DNA from: Fusarium oxysporum f. sp. lycopersici 4287
Taxonomy: Eukaryota; Ascomycota; Sordariomycetes; Hypocreales; Nectriaceae
NCBI RefSeq assembly: GCF_000149955.1
Contig: NC_030986.1
Coordinates: forward strand, 638,787 to 702,786
Reading direction: 5' to 3'
DNA length: 64,000 bases
The position numbers were made by a program, and so were the translations under genes. The notes under the pieces were generated by a model. The model saw nothing but the letters and a program-made list of their open reading frames with translations, was not told the DNA's origin and did no database searches. Within the stretch, counting starts at the first letter, position 1, and every line of letters begins with the position of its first letter. Shown one piece after another: positions 22,901-31,257 of the stretch.

Positions 22901-23021
22901 CGTCGTCTGAACCTTCGTACAAGACATCTTCGGGGTCGCAAGTCGCTCCGCAGTAAATCGTGTCTTCACCCCATCCCAGAGCGAGCTCGTCCGCTAGAGG
23001 ATCAGCGGTCTGGGCGGCCAT
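19977..23021 (-). CDS. Large low-complexity protein with repeated PW motifs and RVxF-like site, function unknown
   Basis: A single 1014-codon frame has no recognised folded domain. The sequence is rich in Ser, Pro, Thr and acidic residues, with basic nuclear-localisation-type clusters (KRKAKGSSWLKHLANKRRR). Short motifs recur: VNPWRS at about 86-88, QQTPWVDN near 704, EQTPWTNE near 742, KNPWVV near 851, and QQSPW as the last five residues. SERRVSFAPLP near 860 fits the RVxF consensus for docking to protein phosphatase 1. There are many SP/TP sites, possible kinase targets. It lies head to head with the Cdc11/Nud1-like gene across 960 bp. I believe fungal relatives are sometimes labelled 'protamine P1', but there is no basis for a protamine role. 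A nuclear or mitotic scaffold role is inference only. The start ATG is followed by a good acidic N-terminal segment. Confidence 0.8.
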   Translation of the reverse strand: MAAQTADPLADELALGWGEDTIYCGATCDPEDVLYEGSDDENYDNPISRKLRIEAAGQRFLDGKTPVLLTALLRGPFDAKSSNWVNPWRSKHRTAGNARIIRTSPGKLKRSANVRRSVSIPETVQPASDSLECHLPSPESLNQTSETEIHPYLEEDELAKVREWRDAVDAEKKPKDEFWASTPQGSLSERKRKAKGSSWLKHLANKRRRTDVMETGSIDTPVPSRNQPSLSATKAFNTSFSSVPDRLPSSAIATKRFFSTPRHEQPTSEDELSCDKVTLDRASAPSSSPLSCLQYTPVLDSHANISSQDSTDQQTPSKVSVPQRGSVPGTADLGAQGEAASNPTPRPAFETQEDASFCFKMRPKLNQDVGAASDQDVSMSRDEDTWSGLSSPNNDMASTISDPQESTPAEEGRSLRDSESAMEIDQIAMTSPLSSISSKEFRGFGISEEPHSRPDSASGSSMIDTTPSDSKLTSYPSQESAEEVIVLVAEEMPSECQQDTESEDEDMGGTADVTSSLTVTENHEGSVTASVGESSEEEEEVGKAKATEVVSPTTINNRTPQPLTRRREAETTPSKSTTSKLGNDSSTPSHAEYLLRTSIKKRFIPESSWEKLAKLTGSPSYQSLPQRRASLPSKQASNSPSGRRKTASVQSTPKKTTPRRALSLPQPSLQNVRPTVVNSPAKEQQLEQQRQPNSPKDTRISFSQQTPWVDNKLCLGQISTDNPMSESKETGTIVAESSPVEQTPWTNEMAELPTIPLALTPVVEIEDRTAVEEPNTPAVASQVDTPLQDASAAATTVIESTPEPQFSVKSFASFRSTSPAHSSRRSKRAVWRGWGARMPSTQGILASATKNPWVVRSSERRVSFAPLPHETKGYSSNPTTPCPSTSKRRQGSPPPDTPMSELPTSGDDKFHKHFDAVARGPIIRHKQRLLPSESQRTVGSPMPDAMAEAFLSADQLRQSTPPADPTKSDRESDESQDPMEMAEDVFREMDHVFEWNLSGTDSSPQKTQGQQSPW

Positions 23022-23980
23022 GTTGATAGTATTGGAGGCTTGCGCCGTCCAGGTGGAAAATCGTTGTCTTTAAAAGCATATATAGCGTTGACCGACTGTT
23101 TGGGTGATTAGTCGTTCTATTGATTCACGATCCCTGTCTAAAGAAATGGAATGCACGGTCTATCACCAGGGAGACGCGCCCCGCGTCGTGTCACGTGGTG
23201 TCGCGTAAAGTGCTTTACTGTACGTCATGACAGTGACACAGAGCGAGGGAAGTCCATTCACAGTGGACATTCTTCTTCTTGATGAGCGGAATCGAATAAG
23301 AAACAATATAGAAAGTGTTTGTATTCATCCTTTTGTTTATAATTGAAATCTGAAGACCACCTTCATTAATGAGGTGACAAAAGGCTTCCTGAAGACCTAT
23401 GATTGCGCCAAACCAGGCCTTTCGTCCCATGATACTACTCCGTTTGCAGATTTGCAACTTAGAATGGGCATCAAGCTCATAACCCCAAAACTTTTTGTGA
23501 TTTCAAGGGAGAATTCGATCCATTTACAGATGCTTTACCTTATCACCATGTCTAAGATCGTTCCAGATGATGGCTAGCGCACGTGATCCCGGCAGAGCCC
23601 CACCGTTGACAGAGCAACAGCTCTAACCGTATCAAGGACCCTGGTCTTGTTTATCTCGATTCTCCAAAGTCCAAAGCTCAAGGATACGCGCAAACAACGT
23701 CGTCTCGATCTGTATTTCGCATGTGCTTGTTTGTTTAAATATTTTGTCGAGACCCCATGTCTTAGTTCAACAGCCGTACTTCTCGCCTGTGATTTAATGC
23801 ATCTTCACCTCAGCATTCTCATTCCTCCCTCCTCTACGACTTTGTCTTTGAGTACCTTAAACACTTGCAACATAAACACATCACCTCGCGACCCCACCAA
23901 CCGCCGCCTATGATTTTTGTTTAGTTCATGGCTTCGCATTGACATTTTTACACTTTGATTTGCCCTTCCAGTGTGACACC
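23022..23980. promoter_or_regulatory. Bidirectional upstream region between the PW-motif protein and the SIN scaffold
   Basis: The two genes start 959 bp apart on opposite strands. The region holds both leaders. A GC-rich patch near 23160-23210 contains CGCGCCCCGCGTCGTGTCACG followed by a CGTCATGACAG-type partial palindrome near 23223. The scaffold side carries two very short upstream ORFs. I see no other gene. Confidence 0.5.
23910..23942 (+). promoter_or_regulatory. Two mini upstream ORFs in the leader of the SIN scaffold gene
   Basis: ATG at 23910 reads MIFV then TAG (23922-23924). ATG at 23928 reads MASH then TGA (23940-23942). Both precede the main start at 23981 by fewer than 75 nt. 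They matter only if the mature leader retains this segment; an unseen leader intron could remove them. Confidence 0.4.
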
Positions 23981-26900
23981 ATGGAGCACGCTTGGTTGGA
24001 CTCATTGTCCGAGGATTGGGTTTCTCAGCCCAGATCTGATTCCTCCGCCGTTCAACTCCCCCCTCTGAAAGATACTGAAGAACCCAAGACAAAACCCAGG
24101 GAGACGCCGAGTAGGATACCGCGTAGAACGTTGGGCTCACGACCCCAATTGTCATCAGCTGCTCGCGATTCGAGCTTCAATATACTTAGCGAGCGCACTG
24201 CGAATGATATCAACATTTCGAGCCAGCGCATCGTTAGACCATCATCACAAGGCTCCAAATTCCCACCTGGAAGGTTTGCCAGTAGATCTGTGTCTGCCTC
24301 CACGACCGCATCTGTTGTTCATAACACTATTCAACACAAATCGTCACCTGGAAGGCAACAGGATACACCGGAGTGGAAGAGACGACTGGTGTACGGCGAC
24401 GTTCAGTATGGCGAACAGCGCGACCTGTTTTGCTCAGCTGCGACCGGATTACAAGACATGTTCAGACCGCCCGACGCTTCAGGCGACGATGGAGACGAAG
24501 AGGGACGCCTGGAGTCATCTATGATGCCGTCTAGCCCACCATCATACCCCCAGCGCGTCGCCAGCCACGACCTCGAACCCGATCTGAGTCAACTCGATGA
24601 ACTCGAGGACCAACAGCCATTGTATCCAAACGATGTTACACCGAGCCCGAGCCCCCGACGGGCACAAAGAGAGATAAAATACAAGCTCAATGTGGAAGAT
24701 TCTATGGTGTCCAGTATACCTAGCCCCCGAGATGAAACCCCCTCAAGACATCGAGATGAGTCTTATCGTGATGAAAGCTGTTTAAGCGCTCCTTCTGAGA
24801 CGAACGGTAGCGTTCGAAAGATCAGCGGCCAAAGCGTGATTCGCAACGAAGATTTCAGTCCCATTCTTATCGGCAAGCAGAGCGACAAGGACGGCAATAT
24901 GGACTTTGCGCCCATTGAGCTGCCAGCAGACAGATTGAAGCAGAAACTCGAAGCCTTGCGCATTAATCAGATGCTTCTCGATCCTGCAGTTGACCCTAAG
25001 ACGGGATTTGATGAGCCTAATCAGGAAACTTCTGCTACTCCTGAGGATACTGAAGAATATGCAACAAAAGGTGGATTCTTGAATCTTCAACGAGGAGGTC
25101 GCTCAGGCGATGGTTCATTTCGCTATCGTGATCTCAGCCCTGGCTTGGGTGTTGACACAAGTGGAATGCTTCCAGAAGAGTCCCTGCAGGCCAGCACTCC
25201 CAAACAGTTTCCTTCCATACGAACGGAAGTTACCAACCCATATCAAAACGACTACTTCAACATCAGTCCGTCCTTGCCGCGAGCCCCTTTCCCCAGCCCA
25301 GACAAGAAGCAGATTAATCCAGGCAGAAGCGCGCCATCTGCTGGAAGCCCTCTCAAGCTTTTTGGCCCTTATGATACCTTTACCAACCAAACACTCCTTC
25401 GACGTATCAGTCAATTCGAGGAAGGCATGTCGGGTACGCCTTCCCGGCAATCCTCAGGATCTCAAGCTCCTCATGATCAGTCCGATATGCCCACTCACGA
25501 ATACGGAGACTCCATGTCTAGTCCTGGTTTACCGACAACGAGTCATAGACCCATCAGTGGGAGATCTTTCAGTCGTTTTGGCCTTGGAGATCTTGAAGGA
25601 TACGAGTTTAGTGAGGAAGTTTCTTATGTCTCTCAAGGAGATCCAGTCTATTCCGACAAGGAAAATGATGCCCCTCAATCACCAGATATTCCACCAGTTG
25701 AGTCAGTTCTTCAACATCCAGAGCAGGTAGCGTCTCCTAGTCCTGACGCCCAGTTACTTGTACGCAGACGCCGGGGCAAGTCCACATCATCATCTGGTAG
25801 CAAGCATCATAGGACAATCTCAGGTTCTAGTCACATCCACAGCAAATCTCTGAGTCCAGCAAAGGGTGCTCCAGGCAATGTCAATACCCCCAAACGCGAT
25901 AGCGGATCAGAGGGTAAGAGACCTCGAACGTCTCCGTCCAAGGATCCAACGCCAAAGCGTCGCCGTACGCTACATCGTTCTGACATTGCCTTTGGTCGAG
26001 AGGATCGATTAGAAGGGGTAGAATCCGCCAGCCGTGACATGCAGTCGATTATGGGAAAGAAACGCAAGGATGCACGACCTAGTGAGTTCCAACTTGCGAA
26101 CCCCAACGTGCTTGCAATGAGAAACATTCTCCGCCCACGCAGTCCTACGCCAAGCCGTGGATCGTCACAGCGTAGTGAGCCGAACGAGACCATGCACTCG
26201 GAGGATGATATGACCCACGAAAAGCCGAAGAAGACTCTTATCCGGGCATTGCAGGAGGAGACTCTAGGATATTCTACGGAAGACCATAGTGAGGTAGACC
26301 GTAAACCGTCTATTAGGACTCAGGACTTTGTCGACCAGGCTGCACAGATCATGGCCATGATCCGCAACCAAGTGAGACCACCAGGTCTCTCAAGTGTTGA
26401 AGAATCGGAGGCTGAGCATGGCACACCCGAAGGGGATGACCTCGATGATTCTTATCAGGAGTCAACGAATGAGCCCTTGTCTCGTCCTCCAAGCCGCGAA
26501 GGAAACCCCATGCCCAGACCACCCAAGCATCAGGAGGATCCAGAGCTGATCAAGCGGTTGAGGAAGTACCAGGAGTTCAGCGATATGGGAGACATCATTA
26601 CCTTGTCTATGCGATCCATGGGCCTAGTCAAAGAAGCAATTCTTGCCGATCAAGAAGTTGAGCGGGAAATTGAGAAGGCGCCTCGCCAGCGATCAGAGCT
26701 GTCATACAACACTGAAGATGAAGTCATTAGCGATCCACCCAACATTCGATTGTCAGCTGGCCCTGCTCATGATGCGCTGCCATCGAGCCCCTCACGCGAC
26801 TATCACTCGCAGTCATCGGGGATTTCGACAAACAGAACCTATCCTACAACGTCCTCGCATGGCTCTGAGACCCGAAGAACTATCATGCCCGAAAGTGTGT

Positions 26901-29467
26901 CACATCTTATCCCGGATCGAGTGGGCAGTATGTATCTCGATAAGCAAAACAATATCTGGATCAAGAAGAAGGAGACACCTACGCGGCGGCCCATGAATAT
27001 TCTTCCATCAGACAGTGAGGATGATCCTTTCGCCAGCATCCCAGATTTGTCTGTGGATTTGACGAGAGAGATGCAGAATCTCCATCTCACCACCGCCAAG
27101 AAGAGCAACGCGGCCGGCAGTCCAAGCCAGGCGAGGTCGCCCACCAGCCCATCCAAATTTGCAAAGTCCCAATCAGCTAGAGGCTTTACGACATTGTCAC
27201 CTGATGGGCAACTGAGCCCGGAGATGAATAGCCTTGTCGGAGAAGAGTTTGAGAAGTTAGATGCCCGGGTAATGGAGGATTCCGAGCTATATCTTGAAGA
27301 ATCTTGTCAAGATGAGAGCAGCTTCCACGACGACAAGGCTAGCAGTACTCCCTCGACGACCACCAAGAAACGTAACCTCACCATCACGTTCTCTTCGCCG
27401 GTTGCATCCATCATACAAGATGTGGTGGTGGCAGAGGATTTGGACAACCTTGAAGATGATCCGGAGCTTCCCAATGGCCATTTCAACAACAGTTCATCAC
27501 CTAGGAAGTCACCAGGCCATGCCAGTATTGGAAAATCAGCGTTGAAGAGCGGCGGTAATGGACAGGGCTGGAGTAACCGTATCCCCTCACGAAATGGCCC
27601 AGCATTTGTTCCTCGACCTGTTTCGCGGATTGACGAGCAAGACGAGGATAGTACAATCGAGCTTCCTATTGATGACCAGCGCCAAGTCAGCATCATTGGG
27701 GACACAAGCGTCGTCAGTCACAAAACACCCGACGGCCGACGCACCAGTCTGAGCTTCGTTGTAAACCCAACACCAAACAACAACTTCTACCCGACTCCTA
27801 CAGACGACAGTGTCATGATTGGCCAGAATGTCGGAAAACTTTCCCTTAGCCCTTTGTCTGAATTTACTATCAATAATACGGATCAGTCGTTCGGCTTCGA
27901 GGTCAGCTATGTCATGGGTCGACGGCATGCAGCCACTGGAGATGGATCCAAGAAGGTCATGTCCATGACGATACGGGAACTTGTGGACAAGCTTAGTGAG
28001 GTTGAGCCGTACGAGCCTTACTGGGAAGACATCACAGAACTAGATCTTCACGAGAAACGTCTGGGAAGCCTGCACATGCTAGACCAGTTCTGCGGCAAGC
28101 TGGTGACACTGGACGCTTCCAAGAATGCACTGGGACATTTGGACGGTGTGCCGCCTAGTGTTCGGCAGTTAAAGGTATCCCAGAATATGCTGACCGAGTT
28201 GACATCTTGGGATCACTTGATGAACCTTCAGTACGTGGATATATCTGGTAACGAGGTCAAGAGCCTTTCTGCTCTCAAGGGTTTGGTACATCTGCGAAGC
28301 ATCAGGGCCGACAACAACCAACTGACGAGCCTTGATGGCCTCGATACCCATGATGGACTGCTGTCTCTTCGAGCCCGAGACAACTTAATCGAGGAAGTTG
28401 ATTTTGCAAGAGTTAAGATGGAGCGCCTCACTGAACTCGATTTGGGAGGCAACCGAGTTTCATCGATCCGGAACTTGGAGTTGGCTCCCGCTCTGTCACG
28501 CTTGAGGTTGTCCAAGAACAAGCTTACAAGCTTTGTGGCGTCATCGTATATCAAGACACTTCGTCAGTTAGAACTGAGCGATAACCAACTTACCTGCTTG
28601 GACGTCAGTAATTTGCCCAACTTACACTCAGTGCATGCTGATCGCAACCGCATTACTGAGTTGAGTGGCTTCAGCCGAGCTCGAAAGCTTGATAGCCTGA
28701 GTCTCAGGGAGCAGCGGGCAGATAAGGCTCTCGACCTCGGCTTCCTTTCTTCAGCTTGCGAAGTCCGCAAGCTTTTCCTTTCTGGCAACTACCTGGGCAC
28801 CTTTGAGCCCACAGTGGATTTTCTCAACTTGCAACTCCTTGAGCTCGCCAACTGTGGGATACAGGCGTTGCCAGACAACCTTGGTCAGCTGATGCCTAAC
28901 CTCCGAACGTTGAACATTAACTTCAACGCGATCCGAGATTTGGAACCGCTCCGGTTCATTCCACGACTCAAGAAGCTCCTTGTGGCAGGCAACCGACTGG
29001 CTGATTCTACCATGGTGACGGAGTTGCTCATCGAGTTTCCACATCTCACTCAGCTTGATCTGAGGGACAATCCTATCACGATTGGTTTCTATGCTCCAAC
29101 GCAGATGTTGGTTCCTGCGGATCGCGAGGGCTACATTGACCCGTTTATGCTGCCTGACACAGATGTCGAGCGAGATCAGCTATTCTCTAGTCGACTAGAC
29201 GAGATGACCAAGTTACGGCGACGACTACACCAAATTTTGTTTGTGGCAAGTTGCAAGAGGCTACGAAAGTTGGATGGGCTCGGCATCGACCGAGAGACGG
29301 TCCTAGCCAAAGACGCCGTGTTTCAGACACTGGTTGCTGAGGGCCTGTTGCCGGATGAGACACTCGTGGGTGAAAACTCTTCACCTTGCAAAGATGTAAC
29401 GGTGGAAAATGAGACAATGGGGACGATGCGAAGCAGCCGTTGGAATGCAGAGGACAGCTTTGCCTAA
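23981..29467 (+). CDS. cdc11: Cdc11/Nud1-like leucine-rich-repeat scaffold of the septation initiation network
   Basis: One uninterrupted frame encodes 1828 residues. I chose ATG 23981 because it has a strong context (CACCATGG) and begins the conserved MEHAWLDSLSEDWVSQ segment. Residues up to about 1330 are disordered and phosphosite-rich, with basic patches such as TPKRRRTLHRSD. From about 1345 to 1705 there are tandem LRRs (ITELDLHEKRLGSL, LQYVDISGNEV, LRLSKNKLTSF, LRTLNINFNAIRDL), followed by an LRR-cap type end and a short tail. This layout, a very long N-terminus with LRRs near the C-terminus, matches the spindle-pole scaffold Cdc11 (fission yeast), Nud1 (budding yeast) and vertebrate centriolin. 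That scaffold recruits SIN/MEN kinases and links mitotic exit to septation. A KEN box (KENDAP) sits at residues 560-565. No catalytic domain is present. Confidence 0.82.
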   Translation: MEHAWLDSLSEDWVSQPRSDSSAVQLPPLKDTEEPKTKPRETPSRIPRRTLGSRPQLSSAARDSSFNILSERTANDINISSQRIVRPSSQGSKFPPGRFASRSVSASTTASVVHNTIQHKSSPGRQQDTPEWKRRLVYGDVQYGEQRDLFCSAATGLQDMFRPPDASGDDGDEEGRLESSMMPSSPPSYPQRVASHDLEPDLSQLDELEDQQPLYPNDVTPSPSPRRAQREIKYKLNVEDSMVSSIPSPRDETPSRHRDESYRDESCLSAPSETNGSVRKISGQSVIRNEDFSPILIGKQSDKDGNMDFAPIELPADRLKQKLEALRINQMLLDPAVDPKTGFDEPNQETSATPEDTEEYATKGGFLNLQRGGRSGDGSFRYRDLSPGLGVDTSGMLPEESLQASTPKQFPSIRTEVTNPYQNDYFNISPSLPRAPFPSPDKKQINPGRSAPSAGSPLKLFGPYDTFTNQTLLRRISQFEEGMSGTPSRQSSGSQAPHDQSDMPTHEYGDSMSSPGLPTTSHRPISGRSFSRFGLGDLEGYEFSEEVSYVSQGDPVYSDKENDAPQSPDIPPVESVLQHPEQVASPSPDAQLLVRRRRGKSTSSSGSKHHRTISGSSHIHSKSLSPAKGAPGNVNTPKRDSGSEGKRPRTSPSKDPTPKRRRTLHRSDIAFGREDRLEGVESASRDMQSIMGKKRKDARPSEFQLANPNVLAMRNILRPRSPTPSRGSSQRSEPNETMHSEDDMTHEKPKKTLIRALQEETLGYSTEDHSEVDRKPSIRTQDFVDQAAQIMAMIRNQVRPPGLSSVEESEAEHGTPEGDDLDDSYQESTNEPLSRPPSREGNPMPRPPKHQEDPELIKRLRKYQEFSDMGDIITLSMRSMGLVKEAILADQEVEREIEKAPRQRSELSYNTEDEVISDPPNIRLSAGPAHDALPSSPSRDYHSQSSGISTNRTYPTTSSHGSETRRTIMPESVSHLIPDRVGSMYLDKQNNIWIKKKETPTRRPMNILPSDSEDDPFASIPDLSVDLTREMQNLHLTTAKKSNAAGSPSQARSPTSPSKFAKSQSARGFTTLSPDGQLSPEMNSLVGEEFEKLDARVMEDSELYLEESCQDESSFHDDKASSTPSTTTKKRNLTITFSSPVASIIQDVVVAEDLDNLEDDPELPNGHFNNSSSPRKSPGHASIGKSALKSGGNGQGWSNRIPSRNGPAFVPRPVSRIDEQDEDSTIELPIDDQRQVSIIGDTSVVSHKTPDGRRTSLSFVVNPTPNNNFYPTPTDDSVMIGQNVGKLSLSPLSEFTINNTDQSFGFEVSYVMGRRHAATGDGSKKVMSMTIRELVDKLSEVEPYEPYWEDITELDLHEKRLGSLHMLDQFCGKLVTLDASKNALGHLDGVPPSVRQLKVSQNMLTELTSWDHLMNLQYVDISGNEVKSLSALKGLVHLRSIRADNNQLTSLDGLDTHDGLLSLRARDNLIEEVDFARVKMERLTELDLGGNRVSSIRNLELAPALSRLRLSKNKLTSFVASSYIKTLRQLELSDNQLTCLDVSNLPNLHSVHADRNRITELSGFSRARKLDSLSLREQRADKALDLGFLSSACEVRKLFLSGNYLGTFEPTVDFLNLQLLELANCGIQALPDNLGQLMPNLRTLNINFNAIRDLEPLRFIPRLKKLLVAGNRLADSTMVTELLIEFPHLTQLDLRDNPITIGFYAPTQMLVPADREGYIDPFMLPDTDVERDQLFSSRLDEMTKLRRRLHQILFVASCKRLRKLDGLGIDRETVLAKDAVFQTLVAEGLLPDETLVGENSSPCKDVTVENETMGTMRSSRWNAEDSFA

Positions 29468-31257
29468 GGGGCATTACAAAAGTGTATAATTCAAGAGGCG
29501 AGAAGGGGGGGTTGAGCTGTGCATATTTGAATGAGGCGTTTGTGGAATGTTTAAATTGGTTTTGATTTCTTTTTTTTTTCTCAGATCAAGGGAGCGAGAG
29601 GCTAGGGAATGGCCCTTAAAGGGGTAGGAAAACGGATTATGAATGAACATGGCATTACCAGGCTGGATTTTGGCATTGGTAGGAGTTCATGGGTTGACTA
29701 TTACGAGTAATTATCTTACATAGCTTATGGGGACATGAGCTGTATGAATACATACATGGTATGAGAAGTCATGGATATTGAAGCTGCACTGAAGATTAAG
29801 CATTGCAACAGAAGTGAAAAGCAGTGAAGTGTCGAACAATTAATACGAGACGCATTGACAAGGGAGGTCTTAGCCTGGTCTGTCATGCGGATGATGCTGT
29901 AGCCCAAACGCGTCCACTCGGTAAAGTATCAGGTACAAAACGGTAATCTTCAAGGGTACCTTGTAACAGAATATTATTTGGCTGCAGGATGAAGTCACGC
30001 TGATCATGGTGCAGCCTCATCGACGTCAGAGATACGCACCCCATTTTGGGAGCTTCACTAATAAAGTTACGAAGCTTCTATCAAGGTTGTTCAGGCTCTC
30101 AAAGCTGGACAATGGTCGCGTGATACAAGGCACGGCAAACATTTCTGACTCTTTTCTTTCCTTCCAGTAGAAACAAGCCACATTATATGTGTTTTACTGA
30201 CGAGTCAGACATCAGCATCCTTGCTGGGCTGGGATACGAAATGTTCTGGAATTGTCCAGGGTGCGGGAATCTTCGGGCTGTTGGCCAGGCGTAGTCTAGC
30301 TGGGATGGCCCTGGAGATGAAATCTATCTCATGTGCACGAGCTTATAAGTGATCATGTCTGAGCTCAGCTTTTTGCGCTGGCGGTTTTGTAGTTAAATAA
30401 CAAGCTTTTTTTCGTTGGTGGCGGTGCCCCTTGGGCTTGAAGAAAAGGGAAAGGAAACCCAACCGTGGAGACGAGCGTCAGGTACCCTTTTGATATGAGA
30501 GGTTGATAGGAAAATAGTGTATTTGTTAAAACAAAGGAGTTATCTTGGCGTGGTTGTAAATTAGGGAAATCATTTGTCTATCAACGTCCTTTCATCTTGA
30601 CGTTGGGTTTATCGCTTCTTTTCGGTTCGGTATCATCCATCAATGCCTGCTAGAAATTCAGGGCGGGTTGGTGCGGTAGGGCGACTTGGGCTCCCTAAAG
30701 ATGATAGATGATGCCCTGGAAGCCAATCAGTTTTGCGGAGGAGCAACAAGCCCGGACGACCTAAAAGGGCATAAAGCATCTGGACTTAACCCAAGTGCTG
30801 GGGTTACAGGTACAGATACTTTGAAGAGGCGTAGCCTGGTTGCTCTGACTCTTTCTTCATAGGGGGTAATTTTAAGACATTATTCAATGGTTGCAAAGAC
30901 AACAGAATGTTTTTTAATGATTTACTTTGACTGTTTCTCTGATTCAAAGCTGCTTCCAGCTTCTTCATCGCAATTCTGTGAATATTGTGATATCTTACCT
31001 AATATCATATCGACAGCTTCCATTCATCCTCATGCAAAAGCACATGTACCCAGTACAAACCCCTCGGTTGCCTTTTCGATCGCACACCCTCCCTCGTCTG
31101 TGCAACCCACACCCTTCATTATTGATTGATTGATCGATTGATCGATTGCTTGCTCTCTCTTTCTCTCATTCTCCTCCTCTTCATCTTTTCTCCCAGCATT
31201 TTACCTGTCTTGTCCCTAGACAAGCATAAACCCCAATACGATTCGATCCCTTCAGCT
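29468..31257. other. Intergenic region between SIN scaffold and TBC gene
   Basis: About 1.8 kb contain the 3' flank of the scaffold gene (with a T-rich tract near 29567-29580) and the promoter and leader of the TBC gene. A pyrimidine-rich leader begins near 31150. Short open frames have no family features. No RNA gene seen. Confidence 0.5.
31121..31154 (+). repeat. ATTG/ATCG tetranucleotide microsatellite in the TBC gene leader
   Basis: Imperfect tandem ATTG and ATCG units span about 34 bp and lead directly into a CT-rich tract. The main start codon lies about 100 bp downstream, and there is no ATG between the repeat and that start. Confidence 0.8.
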
